Positions 46,061-56,799 of a DNA stretch of 64,000 nt are shown here, one piece after another. Below the pieces are notes generated by a model, which ran no database searches, had not been told where the DNA came from, and saw only the letters and a program-made list of their open reading frames with translations. The stretch's first letter is position 1; each line of letters opens with the position of its first letter. Source of the stretch: Rhodocollybia butyracea. Taxonomy: Eukaryota > Basidiomycota > Agaricomycetes > Agaricales > Omphalotaceae. The position numbers and the translations under genes are program-made. The stretch covers positions 62,001 to 126,000 of the forward strand of contig JADNRY010000180.1 of assembly GCA_015501585.1 (NCBI GenBank), read 5' to 3'.

Positions 46061-46441
46061 TGTTTGAGGCAGAAGTAACTTGTGTTGAGGTTGAAGTCAT
46101 ATCGAGATCGAGATATCGTCTGAGCTTCACGGTCTTACTCAGTCCAATAATTTCTGATACACTGTCGAAACTCTGCTTGCAGCTTGGATGACACGAAAAA
46201 CGAAAGACACGGAAAACGAAAACCACTGAGCAACGACCAAGATTCCTTCTCGGCGCTACCCTTTCCAGGCTAAACGCTTCCGAAAGCATTTAAACGAGAC
46301 AACCGACTGACAATTTGGGCTTCTACGATGCCAGAAAGAAATTATTACTTTAACTGCATAAATTGTGGCGTACATAGATCACGCAGTGATCATCATAAAA
46401 TTGGTTTAGACGCGGGCCCTCTCACTCAACTCTCACCAATC

Positions 46442-47040
46442 ATGTCAGCCGAGGAAGCAAGGTCAGTATCCCGGCTAACTGCTCTATCTGTCTACTCATA
46501 ATCATTGCTTCCAGTGTCTGTCCTCATACAAAATATCTTCTCAAAGAGCAAAACCCTCAGATTCGTGGCGTAATCACAACGCCGTGTAAGCACAGAGCGC
46601 CAGAGTACTATCTAGGCTGGACTATCCCATTCGATGATATATCCAAGGTTTATCCAACTGCAAACCATCGCATAGCGGACTACTGGCGCACACAAATCCA
46701 AAAACCCATGGTACAAGTCTTATGGGAAAAAGTATAGAAATAACATCCAGTAAGTGATGCGTACATCTGGCACTACCAGTATCTGATCATCTTCAATCAC
46801 TCACCATGAACTCTTGGGTTTCTTGCGCAGACACTGCTACTGCAATCCCTACTTCACTCTCATGCACTTGGATAGGACCAAACACCCAGATGATCTCCAC
46901 ATGGTTGTTTTCATCTCGCATAACCGTGACGAAGAGGGAATTGCGTTTAGCGAGAACCAGGAGTTTATCAATGATATGAGAAGAATGACGCATATTGATG
47001 AAAGTATAACGGCGGGTTGAAGTGGATCCGGGCTAGGTAG
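46442..47040 (+). pseudogene. Small unknown gene, tandem copy 2, frameshifted at different places
   Basis: Closely similar to copy 1. The frame is intact where copy 1 is broken (HRAPEYYLGWTIPFDDI), but one extra A near 46700 breaks KPWYKSYG and a missing G near 47012 brings a stop at 47020 instead of 47040. The leader ATG context and both introns are conserved. Each copy is thus damaged independently. Confidence 0.55.
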
Positions 47041-48349
47041 ATGAATCAAGTTAGTCGTCAAACTGTATAACTTTACAACTTACTTGTGCTTACCGCCACA
47101 AAAGCTTTTTAGCTAGTGTTGTCTTCCTGACGTCTACCATGTCACTTACTATAGAAGTAATTTCATGAATGTTCGGAACGTTCTACATATCTACCATTCA
47201 GAATCCATCATACCAAGACACAGGAATGTGTACGTGCATTTCTTGTTATTGCAGCGGTTAAGTAGTTGTTACATCGATAGTCTCGAGCCAGCCATACCAA
47301 CCCAACGAATCCCCTCCTTTCTCCCGTACATTGATACAGTGATGTTGGCGGTGGTCACCGTATCCCAGAAGCGTGGGTTGTCAGTATGATCCAATATAAT
47401 TAATTTGACTCTTAACCCACAAACGCCTTTTTCTCCCATCAATACTATCCTTAGCCACTAGCGAGGACTATCCTTCGCCAGACCGACATCCATGCACTAT
47501 GACGTGAGACGCTGTAGTGGCCATGGGCCTCAACGCCATTGCCCAGGAATTAAGGAATGAAGTAATAGGTAAACTCACTTTTCACGGCAGCTTCATACTT
47601 TTTCATATCATATTGATTGTGACCGGGCCAACATGGCGTAACTGAGACGCACACCCGCGAGGTTAACGAGGGATCCAATGAGCGATCATAGTTATCACTG
47701 GGAGCCATGGGTCAAGGCATGGCTTCCCGTACATAAAGGAAAACTCCGGAAATGAAAGGGCATTGCTGGGAGTTAGAATGGGTACGTACGTACGTCCAGT
47801 AACATAGGTTTGAAGTAGATGTTGTATATCAGAGGAGTCGGTAAGATGTAGAACATTATAAATGTACTGCATCGAGAGCCTCAGACTTTATGGCCAATAG
47901 ACTCGAACTAGATGCAGGTACACGTTGCTCATGGGCGTATGGGGTTTGGTCCAGCGTATGTAGGATACTAAGATAGAGCTTGAACGTTGAATCTATCTTG
48001 CGATCGCCATTGTCGGTTGATGCCTATGGAAAATAGGATGAGATAATAGCATATGAGAAGACCATGAGAACGAGATGATAACAGCATGAAAGCCTTGCCT
48101 TTGGCCTTGTATTGTGAGTGAAGCGTTCAGTGGGGAGAGCTTTCCCAGGTTTTGAAGAGTTTTGGAAATGAAAGGATGAAGAACATTGGGTATTAGCCAG
48201 TACAAGGTATGTCTTTCAAGTTCATCTATGGAATTACATTGGTATCTATGTTCCCAATCAGATCCAGAGGCAACGTTGCACAGTAATTTGGATAGAAATA
48301 CACGCACATATTATATAAGAATAGTTCAAACACTTGAGCATCTGGCCAT
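47041..48349. other. No gene recognised
   Basis: No supported coding region. The last 150 bases before 48350 belong to the downstream flank of YPI1 that is shared with the decayed copy. Confidence 0.4.
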
Positions 48350-48897
48350 TCACCTCGCTTTAAGTTTCCCCTTGTCGGACAGCGGCGCCAGCTCATACGC
48401 ATTCTTGGACGAATCTGCATGTTCAATATGTTCAATGGTAGCACCGTTATGCTCGTGATGGTGAACACCGCCTTCTTGCGCGCGATGTTTGTGTCGATGC
48501 CAATGTTCATGCTCATGTGCACGATGAGAGGAGGAGTCTGAAGTCTCGTCGGGACTATCGTCTTCATCCGAAGATTCATCGAAAGCCTTGGGTTTATGAT
48601 AGATACAACAAACTGTCGAATCAGAAAAAGAATTAGCTTGTCCCCAGAACTAAACAAAAAGGACCATGTACTCTTCGAAGACTTCTTCCCAGCACCCTCA
48701 TTATCCACAACATCTTCTCTCCATAAAACCTTTTGGCAGGGTTTCCTTGTGGAGCCGCAGAGTTTTAGCGTTCCCTCGCTGGATGAGCCACGTTTGTCTT
48801 CACTTGAAGGTGCCGTGATGATTGTGACAGTTCGAGAGCCATCGCCAGGCGTAGATGTATTTGGGCAGTGCAGAGCAGTTTGGGTGTAGTTGGACAT
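48350..48897 (-). CDS. YPI1: Type 1 protein phosphatase regulator YPI1 (inhibitor-3 family)
   Basis: Two exons, 48672-48897 and 48350-48612, with a 59-bp phase-1 GT-AG intron, give 162 residues. The core is diagnostic: the PP1-docking segment KVLWREDVVDNEG, then GKKSSK joined across the intron to ICCIYHKPKAFDESSDEDD. This matches the conserved block of Ypi1/PPP1R11. The tail is rich in histidine (HRAHEHEHWHRHKH and HHHEH) as in animal relatives, and could bind metal. The protein regulates PP1 (Glc7) in the nucleus and cytosol. I chose the ATG at 48897 because the family begins directly with a serine/threonine-rich stretch; an in-frame ATG lies 12 codons upstream. A decayed duplicate is at 42017-42439, so this is presumably the working copy. 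Confidence 0.85.
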
Positions 48898-49014
48898 GAA
48901 CGTAGGACGTAGGATGTGGATGTGGTTTGTCATTTAAATGCAATGACAAATGTGACGTTGGGGCCCCTATTACCCCAGTCTCCCAACAGTCCCACTCTTC
49001 GTAAAACAAGACTA

Positions 49015-49799
49015 GCCTGGTTTAAACTAGAGGCATGAAGTAGAAATTTGGTTAAACCACTGTTAAGCAGTCAAACCATAATTTAATGGTTAAACCTGTT
49101 TAAACTGTGGGTAGATGAGTTAAAAATTATGTTTACTGTGGTTAAACTGAGATAAACCTCGTTTAACCAGTTTAAACTGGGATAAATCTGGTTTAACCTG
49201 GTTTAACCAGAGAATTAATACACATTTCAGCTCTTAGTTAAGATACTGTAGTAGTGGTGAGTACCCATGAGAAGTGTATGGATTGTAGACAACTCACGGA
49301 GATTTTTAATTTCCTTTTTGGCATATTAAGCAATGTTGAAGGCAGCTCTCGTTAGGGTTAGCATGAAGTGCTAACCCTAACATTAGAGAGCTGTCTGAGA
49401 CATGCCAAACCTGGGGAGCACTTAGTTAGGGGTTAGGGTTAGGGGTTAGGGTTAGGGGTTAGGTTTAGGGTTAGGGTTGAGAATATATATGGGGTGCAGG
49501 GGCTTGCCCCTGCTATTCTGAGGACTAAAAAGGAAACCTGAAATCTCCGTGACCTGTCTACAATCCATAAACTTTTCATGGGTACTCATCACTACTACAG
49601 TATGTTAATCAAGTAATAAAATGTAGGTTCAAATGCACTTCAAGGTTAAACCAGGTTAAACCCAGTTTATCTTAGTTTAACCAGTTTAAACTCAATTTTT
49701 AACTCATTCAACCATGGTTTAACCTGGTTTAACTGTAGCTTGAGTCCTTTACAATGGTTTAACCAGATTTCTACTTTATGCCTCTGGTTTAAACCAGGC
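49015..49799. mobile_element. Foldback element carrying telomere-like repeats
   Basis: Inverted repeats start GCCTGGTTTAAA on the left and end TTTAAACCAGGC on the right, extending inward with many GGTTTAA steps and then as a second near-perfect arm (GAGTACCCATGA ... TCATGGGTACTC). The flanking dinucleotide is TA on both sides. The core holds a hairpin with arms CTCTCGTTAGGGTTAGCA (49341-49393) and a tract of TTAGGG/TTAGGGG units at 49423-49476. No coding sequence. A TA duplication suggests mobilisation by a Tc1/mariner-type transposase, as an inference. Confidence 0.75.
49423..49476 (+). repeat. Interstitial telomere-like TTAGGG tract
   Basis: About eight consecutive TTAGGG or TTAGGGG units inside the foldback element. 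TTAGGG is the usual telomere unit of filamentous fungi. The sequence continues normally on both sides, so this is not a chromosome end. Confidence 0.85.
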
Positions 49800-49829
49800 T
49801 AATCGGGTTACTGACTCCTCGCATGTTTG

Positions 49830-50300
49830 GGGAGTGCATTGGTGCAAGCTGGAGCTATTTAGAGCAGCTTGGGGCTCAGCCTGCTCAAAGGTTGAGTATT
49901 TCGAGTACTGAAACTGAGAGTTTTTGGGGAGACTCGTTTACTGTAATCGGAGTTCAAACGTTCATCACCTACGACTTGGATCTTTCAATCGACTAGTATT
50001 AGATTGAAAATTTACATCCAACACGTACCAGAATGCGAAACATGCAGGCCTCTTGTTGCTTAAAGGCTTTCTAGTAGTTCTGTTTCTGACAACGTCAGGG
50101 CTTCAACCCCTGAACATCATGATGAATGTTTTAAACTGTTATTTGTTTGAGCTTCACGTTTTTGACTCTCTGGTGCTTGTCGAAACGCTCTTTAGACTTT
50201 CGCAACTTGGCTAACATGGAAAATGAAAACCAGGCTAAGATTCCTTATCGGTACCACTGTACATTTCTAGACTAAGTACTTGTATCAGGAAACACAACTC
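49830..50300. repeat. Flank repeat of the YPI1 duplication, copy 2
   Basis: Collinear with 42490-42870. The foldback element at 49015-49799 separates it from the YPI1 gene, whereas in copy 1 the two are adjacent. Confidence 0.55.
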
Positions 50301-50324
50301 GAATGCCAATTCAGACCGAGACAC

Positions 50325-50479
50325 ATCAGGAAAAGCTGTTTTTGCCTAGGTGACCCCAGAGTGGCCTAAAGCAAACTAGGTGACCTATGAATCCTATGGC
50401 ATCCTAGGAATTTGGGCTTGTCCCTTGCCAGTCAAGGCTCTTGAGGATTCCCTAGGGTATCCTAGGCAAACCCAGGGCA
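50325..50479. mobile_element. Half of the CCTAGG-rich foldback element
   Basis: Matches the terminal arm of the element at 14978-15344 with a few differences, from ATCAGGAAAAGC to CCCAGGG. It then stops exactly where the LTR retrotransposon begins at 50480. The other half should lie beyond the right edge of the window. Confidence 0.75.
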
Positions 50480-50932
50480 TGTTACGACCATGCCGCATCG
50501 GCATCCCTCGGATCATCGCCGGATCACCTCTACTATCATCCCAGCATCATTCCGATTCCATCCCGTCTATTTCCGTCATCTTATCTCTGTTCGTTATCTT
50601 CCTATCTTATCTGTTATCTTCGTCCGATGACGTACCGCCATCGGACCTTTCGGATTACTTTCTAATTGGTTCTTATTATCTTTTGATTATATTCCCTTTC
50701 TGATCTATTGAGTATTATTGTCTTATGATTGTATTACTTACTTCGGTCTTCCGTATACGTTTCCGACTATTGTCTTCTACCAATCCGGAAGCCCCGGACT
50801 CTTAGTATATAAGTAGTACAACCTTGTACAGTAGTCCTCAGTTTAAATATCAACTTGGATAAACCAGACCTTCTGTCCGACTAAGTTCCGCCCTAGTCTA
50901 TCCTTCTCTCGTCTTACTCGTCGGCCGTTACA
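50480..50932 (+). repeat. 5' LTR of the chromodomain element
   Basis: Starts TGTTACG and most likely ends at GTTACA (50932), giving 453 bp. A TATA-like AGTATATAAG lies at about 50805. The 3' boundary is less sure because only the first 48 bases of the 3' LTR are in the window. I could not find a clear tRNA primer site directly after it. Confidence 0.65.
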
Positions 50933-51178
50933 TCGGCCGAATCTATCTTTGTCTCCTGAACTTCATCTCGGGACTATTTGGCGTGACGAGGGTCTAGCTA
51001 ATAGCTATACCGCACGTCCCACTTCTTCTTTGATCTCCGATATCGGTCCGAGACCTACTTCGTCAATACATACCTTTCGGATACCGATCGGTTCCCTTTG
51101 GTCTTGCACGATCTTAACAGTATATTTAAACTTGTACTCGTTAACGCCGTATCTGACAAAACTGTTTTTTTAAAACAA

Positions 51179-52988
51179 ATGCCTCCAAGAAAACCTCCTA
51201 GAATTCGGACAGTCTCTGAGACTCGGATCCAGCCGACTGAGACTCCTAATCCCTTTCTGGCTAATGCTCAGTCATTTTTGCCTTACAATGATTCTATTTC
51301 TGCGGCCGGAAACCCTCGCCGACGTGGCTCGGGTGGCTTCGGACCTGCAACAGCTGTTCCGAACACTTCTGTCTCTACTGAGGCAGTTCTAGGTAACATC
51401 AATGTTGACCAATACGACATTAAGGAAATTCCCAGTGCTAGTGGTACTGCACTAGTCCTTACTCCTCGTCGCAGAAGGATTGTTTCGGCACCTTCCCCTT
51501 CCTTTGCCGAACAGCTCCAAGGAGCTCTCTTCTCAAACCAATCTCGTACCACTATGGGTGACGACCGGCCTCCGATTGTCAAACAACCAGAGGACACAGG
51601 AGAAGGAGAATTTGCAGATGAAGGTGAGAATCTGGACGATAATCCTCCCGACAATCCTCCCGATGACCCTCCTAACAACCCTGATGGTGATGATGGGGAT
51701 GCTGCCCCTGATCCTCCTGGACCCCTGGATCTCCGGACGACCCAGGTAATGGTGGTGGTGGTGGTGGTGGTGCTCCTCCGCCCCCTCCCCCAGGTAATGG
51801 TGGTGGTGGTGGTCCCCGCCGCGGAGGTAGATTTCTCGATGCTTGCGGCCAGCCTGATGCCGGTGCAGTATTGGAACTAATGGACAAATTCGGAGGATCT
51901 ATCGATTCCATCGCAAATGCGTTGACCCTTCTCAGTGGCAAGTCAACCGAACCATCGGAAGGCAAAGCCAAAGTCAAGGAGCCCGATGTTTTCGACGGCT
52001 CTGAACCTCGGAAACTCAAGGAGTTTCTCGTTTCCCTTTCCTTAGTCTTTATTGACCGCCCATCATACTTCACTGACCAGAAAAAGGTCATGTATGCTCT
52101 TTCCTTCCTTAGCGGATCCGCTCGGGAATGGTTTGTACCGGACATCCTGGATCCGAACCCGATAAACCCCCCGGCATGGATGAACTCCTTTTCGCACTCG
52201 TGAAGGAACTTCAAGACCATTTCGGTCTTTTCGACGCCCAGGGTGAAGCCGAGGATAAACTCGGTAATATTCGGATGAAGGAGAATGAACAGGTTCGGAA
52301 GTATAACACCCGATTCAATACCTTGGCGGCAATGACAGGATGGGACAACGTCGCCCTTAAGTGGGCTTATCAGCGTGGTTTGGCGACTAGGATCAAGGAC
52401 AAGATGGTTCATGGTCCAACACCGGCAACGCTTTCGGCATACCGCGCCAAAGTGCTTGAGATTGATAATCGGCACTGGCGGCGCGAAGAGGAACGTAAAA
52501 GAGAGGTTGCAAGGTCTTCTGGAGGTGGCTCCGGCGGTAAAACTTCCTCTCCGACGAAAAAGGGTTCTCCGAACTCTTCCTCTCAAAATAATCCTTCACA
52601 GAATTCCGGTTTTAACAAACCTAACAACTCTTCCCAAGGCTCCGGACAGCAACTGAAAAAGCCTTGGAACAACAACAACAAATCAGGCCCTTCAGGTTCC
52701 GGTTTCAACAAATCTGGATCTTCGGTCAGCTCTGCACCGAAACCTTACGCCAACCTTCTCGGCGCCGACGGACGACTTAAGCCTTCCAAAGTGGAACGCC
52801 GAAAGAAGGGAGGCCTGTGCATGATTTGTGGTGGAAAGCATAAAGCAGAGAATTGTGATAAGAAGAGGTCAGGGGATTCTCGTGCCCGGCCACTTCAACC
52901 GAGGAATCTGCGACTAATCCGACTGATACCAGTTCGGAAAAATAGTCCGCAGCTCCCGGACCCCGGTACAAAACGGGAGCTGCGTTGA
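51179..52988 (+). pseudogene. gag of the chromodomain element, two frameshifts
   Basis: From the ATG at 51179 the product has a basic start (MPPRKPPRIR), an acidic proline/asparagine-rich part, a glycine/proline tract, the capsid-like region (VFDGSEPRKLKEFL; ALSFLSGSAREWF), then FGLFDAQGEAEDKL and EQVRKYNTRFNTL, an SSGG/NNN-rich linker and a zinc knuckle CMICGGKHKAENC (C-x2-C-x3-H-x4-C, one residue shorter than the classic spacing). The frame must shift near 51722 and again near 52190, each by one base. Gag would therefore not be made intact by this copy. Confidence 0.75.
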
Positions 52989-55900
52989 TCAGGTTTGTGC
53001 CTCTGGGGAAGTCTATCTCAACGCGTCCGCTCTTTCCGATTATGAACGATCACTTACAATTTCTTTATCTACTGAATTCCCTCTTCCCGAAGATTCCAAT
53101 GAATCTTCTGCTCTTTTAAAGTTTATTACTCTTGTAGACTCCGGTTCTACCAATTGTTTCCTTGATTCCCGTTATGTCAATTTAAACTCTATTCCAACCT
53201 CTTCGATTCCGCCGATCAATCTCCGACTCTTTGATGGTTCTCTTTCTCCAAAACCAATTTCCGAAGTTGCGACTTTGGAAGTTTGGTTTCCGTCCGGCGA
53301 GCTGCTACCTCTGGCATTTTATGTCACTTCTTTGGACTCATCTTGTAAAGCTGTTTTAGGATACAGTTTCTTGTCCCGCTACAATCCGTTGATTGACTGG
53401 GTCACCAGAACCATTACTTTCTGTAACACCGAGCACCCTGTTTCCGCTCAGACGTCTTCGCTTTTCGGATCCGCGTTAGGACCAAAAGCACCGGTTTCCT
53501 CCACGAAACCACCTACTATTCCGATTCAGCCGGCACCTTTGCCGCCAACTCAAACTCGCTCTCGCCAACCTCGTCCTCTATCAGACAGGTTTCCTTTTGA
53601 ACCAATCTATTCCTACCCTTCGGTTGCGCAAATGGCTTCATGTTTAGAGACTCCTGAAGTTGATATCGCACTAGTCAGCGCTGCCGCCTTCCATAAGGCT
53701 TGTCAAGATTCAGGTAGGGAACCGACTCTTCTCCGGGTCATTGACCCCGAAGTATCGGCACACTATGCAGCATCTGGTCCTTCGGCCAGGAGTGCCTCTT
53801 CCGAGGCACTTCCAATCCCTGCAGACTACCTTGACTTCGCCGACGTTTTCGATGAAGTCACGTCCGAGGTTCTTCCTGAACATCGTTCTTTTGATCTCAA
53901 AATTGATCTGGTGGAAGGTGCTGAGCCCCCGCTCGGTCGCCTTTACCCTCTCTCTCCAACAGAGCAGCAGGCTCTTCGCGATTTCTTGGATAAGCAACTT
54001 GCTACTGGTGTCATTCGACCCTCTTCCTCTCCGCATGGTGCTCCGGTCCTCTTCGTACCGAAGAAGGACGGTAAACTTCGGCTTTGTGTGGACTTCCGAG
54101 GATTGAACAAGATTACCAAGAAGGATGGCTACCCGCTGCCTCTAATCTCGGATCTTTTGGATGCTCCGAAAAAAGCTAAAATCTACACCAAACTCGACCT
54201 GGCCCACGCCTATCATCTCGTCCGAATTGCCGATGGCAACGAATGGAAAACTACTTTTCGGACCCGATGGGGTTCCTACAAATGGTTAGTTATGCCCTTC
54301 GGTTTGACTAACGCTCCCGCGGCTTTTCAAAGGTTCATCAACAACATATTCTCGGACATGCTCAATGTCTGCGTCATAGTTTACCTGGACGACATCCTCA
54401 TCTATTCCGACAATCCAGAACAGCACTTGGAACACATCCGCGAAGTCCTTCAGCGGCTCCGTGTAAACGGCCTTTTTCTCAATCCTGCGAAGTGCTTCTG
54501 GTCGGTCAATACGGTCAAATATCTCGGATACATTCTCTCTTCGGCAGGATTGACCATGGCCGAAGATAAGGTTAAAGCTATTGTTGACTGGCCGGTTCCT
54601 CGTAAAGTCAAAGACATCCAATCTTTTCTCGGTTTCGCTAACTTCTACCGACATTTTATTTATAATTATAGCGACATCGTCGTACCGATGACTCGTCTTA
54701 CCCGGAAGGGTGTGGCATGGCTCTGGTCTTCGGCATGTCAGGATTCCTTCGAAAAACTCAAGTATGCCTTCACACATGCACCCATTCTCACACATTGGGA
54801 ACCAAATTGTCCACTTATTGTGGAAACCGACGCTTCCAACTACGCCTTAGCGGCTATCCTCTCGATCCGACTCTCAGATGGAGAAATCCATCCAATTGCT
54901 TTCCTCTCTCGGACCTTCCAAGCCGCCGAGCTCAACTACGATACTCACGACAAGGAGCTCTTAGCCATTTTCGAGGCTTTTAAAGCCTGGCGGCACTACC
55001 TCGAGGGTTCAGGAGACCCGATCAATGTTGTTACTGATCACAAGAACCTCGAGTATTTCTCTACTACTAAAGTACTAACTCGGCGACAGGTTCGGTGGTC
55101 CGAATACCTTCACACTTTCAACATGATCATTTGGTTCCGACCCGGAAAGCTCGGTGAGAAACCGGACTCCATTACTAGACGTTGGGACGTCTATCCAAAA
55201 GAGGGGGATAATGGCTACGCGCAAGTTAATCCACACAACTTCAGACCTATCTTTACTAATGAGCAATTGACCGCGTCGCTCCGAGCTACCTTCCTTGAAG
55301 GACCGGCTCTCCGAGCTTCCGTAGTTATGGACATCAACTCACTTCACCAGTCCATTCGGTCTTCCCTTTTGCTCGATCCTCAGTCAGTACAAGGTCTTGA
55401 GCTTGCAAAAGCTCCGACCAACTCCCGATGGAAACTAGGTTCTGATGGTCTATTACGATTAGACGATCGGATATTTGTGCCCGACAATTCCGATCTGCGA
55501 CTTCAGGTTTTACGATACTTTCACGATCATCCTCTCTCTGGTCATTTCGGTCAAAATCGGACCCTAGAGGCTATCCGGCGCCAATACACTTGGCCTAAGA
55601 TTCAGACCTTTGTTAGGGACTATGTCTCTTCTTGCACTGTATGCGGTCGAAACAAGTCTCGCCGACATCGGCCGTACGGACTACTCAAACCTCTTCCGGT
55701 TCCGACTCGACCTTGGGATTCAATTTCTATGGATTTCATTGAACAACTTCCGGACTCGGATGGCTATACCGCTATCTTGGTTATTGTGGATCGCGCTTTG
55801 AAGCAAGCCATTTTTATTCCTACTTACAACACTATCACCTCCGAGCAACTTGCCGAGTTGTTCGTCTTGCATGTTTTCTCTAAGCACGGAGTTCCCTCAC

Positions 55901-56799
55901 ACGTTACATTGGATCGAGGTTCCGAATTCGTGTCTGCATTTTTCCGAGCTCTTGGAGAAGCTCTCTCTATGATACTCCACTATACTTCGGGTTATCATCC
56001 GGAGGCCAATGGACAGACGGAACGAGTCAATCAGACTCTGGAGCAATACATTCGGATCTACTGTTCCTATCAGCAGGACGATTGGGTTAAACTCTTGGCT
56101 ATTGCCGAGTTCGCCTACAATAACGCTCCGAACGCCTCGACCGGCATCTCTCCCTTCTTTGCTAACAAGGGCTATCATCCCAACATCACCGTTTGTCCCG
56201 AGATCGACATTCGGTCCGATCTTGCACAAGATTTTGTGGTCAATCTAGATGAGCTTCATTCCTTCCTCCGAGATGAGATACTTAATGCACAAAAACGCTA
56301 CAAGGAACAAGCCGATCGGAAACGCATTCCTCATCCCGAATTTCCGATCAGATCTGAGGTCTTTGTTCTGGCAAAACACATCCGAACTACTCGGCCGACC
56401 GAGAAGTTCGCCGAAAAGTATCTTGGTCCTTTCAAGGTCCTTGAGCGCTCCGGCTCCCTTTCCTATAAGCTCCAACTTCCGGACTACCTTTGCCGAATCC
56501 ATCCGGTGTTCCATGTATCACAACCTGAACCTTCAATTCCGAACTCGATTCCAAATCAGATTCAGCCACCTCCCCCACCAATTGAAGTTGATGGTGAAGA
56601 AGAATACAATGTGGCGGAAATCCTCGACTCAAAGATCGACCAAAGATACAAACGTTGTCCTCTACGATACTACATCCGATGGGCTGGTTACGAAGGAACC
56701 GATGACGAGTTCGCTTGGATTGCGGCCAACGAGCTACATGCCGATGAACTAGTTCCAGCATTCCATCTTCGGTATCCGAGCAAACCCGGACCTACTTAG
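52927..56799 (+). CDS. pol of the chromodomain element (protease, RT, RNase H, integrase, chromodomain)
   Basis: Open from about 52927, in a different frame from gag, so expression probably involves frameshifting. Protease carries VDSGSTNCF. Counting residues from the in-frame codon at 53275, the reverse transcriptase has the YLDD box at 370-373. RNase H begins near TDASNYALAA. Integrase has a zinc HHCC near 750-790 (H..H, CTVC), and D820, D880 and E916 in a D-59-D-35-E pattern. A GPF/Y-type motif KYLGPFKVLER follows, and a chromodomain of about 60 residues ends the protein (EEYNVAEILDSK; YYIRWAGY). No stop interrupts these 1174 codons, which indicates a young insertion. Chromodomains direct integration to heterochromatin. 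Confidence 0.9.
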   Translation, partial: YQFGKIVRSSRTPVQNGSCVDQVCASGEVYLNASALSDYERSLTISLSTEFPLPEDSNESSALLKFITLVDSGSTNCFLDSRYVNLNSIPTSSIPPINLRLFDGSLSPKPISEVATLEVWFPSGELLPLAFYVTSLDSSCKAVLGYSFLSRYNPLIDWVTRTITFCNTEHPVSAQTSSLFGSALGPKAPVSSTKPPTIPIQPAPLPPTQTRSRQPRPLSDRFPFEPIYSYPSVAQMASCLETPEVDIALVSAAAFHKACQDSGREPTLLRVIDPEVSAHYAASGPSARSASSEALPIPADYLDFADVFDEVTSEVLPEHRSFDLKIDLVEGAEPPLGRLYPLSPTEQQALRDFLDKQLATGVIRPSSSPHGAPVLFVPKKDGKLRLCVDFRGLNKITKKDGYPLPLISDLLDAPKKAKIYTKLDLAHAYHLVRIADGNEWKTTFRTRWGSYKWLVMPFGLTNAPAAFQRFINNIFSDMLNVCVIVYLDDILIYSDNPEQHLEHIREVLQRLRVNGLFLNPAKCFWSVNTVKYLGYILSSAGLTMAEDKVKAIVDWPVPRKVKDIQSFLGFANFYRHFIYNYSDIVVPMTRLTRKGVAWLWSSACQDSFEKLKYAFTHAPILTHWEPNCPLIVETDASNYALAAILSIRLSDGEIHPIAFLSRTFQAAELNYDTHDKELLAIFEAFKAWRHYLEGSGDPINVVTDHKNLEYFSTTKVLTRRQVRWSEYLHTFNMIIWFRPGKLGEKPDSITRRWDVYPKEGDNGYAQVNPHNFRPIFTNEQLTASLRATFLEGPALRASVVMDINSLHQSIRSSLLLDPQSVQGLELAKAPTNSRWKLGSDGLLRLDDRIFVPDNSDLRLQVLRYFHDHPLSGHFGQNRTLEAIRRQYTWPKIQTFVRDYVSSCTVCGRNKSRRHRPYGLLKPLPVPTRPWDSISMDFIEQLPDSDGYTAILVIVDRALKQAIFIPTYNTITSEQLAELFVLHVFSKHGVPSHVTLDRGSEFVSAFFRALGEALSMILHYTSGYHPEANGQTERVNQTLEQYIRIYCSYQQDDWVKLLAIAEFAYNNAPNASTGISPFFANKGYHPNITVCPEIDIRSDLAQDFVVNLDELHSFLRDEILNAQKRYKEQADRKRIPHPEFPIRSEVFVLAKHIRTTRPTEKFAEKYLGPFKVLERSGSLSYKLQLPDYLCRIHPVFHVSQPEPSIPNSIPNQIQPPPPPIEVDGEEEYNVAEILDSKIDQRYKRCPLRYYIRWAGYEGTDDEFAWIAANELHADELVPAFHLRYPSKPGPT

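Noticed and set aside
49423..49476. Possible chromosome end (TTAGGG repeats)
   Set aside because: The tract is short, sits inside a foldback element, and ordinary duplicated sequence continues on both sides.
51672..52586. A 304-codon minus-strand open frame with proline/glycine tracts
   Set aside because: It lies antisense to gag, its composition mirrors the GGT and CCT repeats of gag, and it shows no motif of its own.
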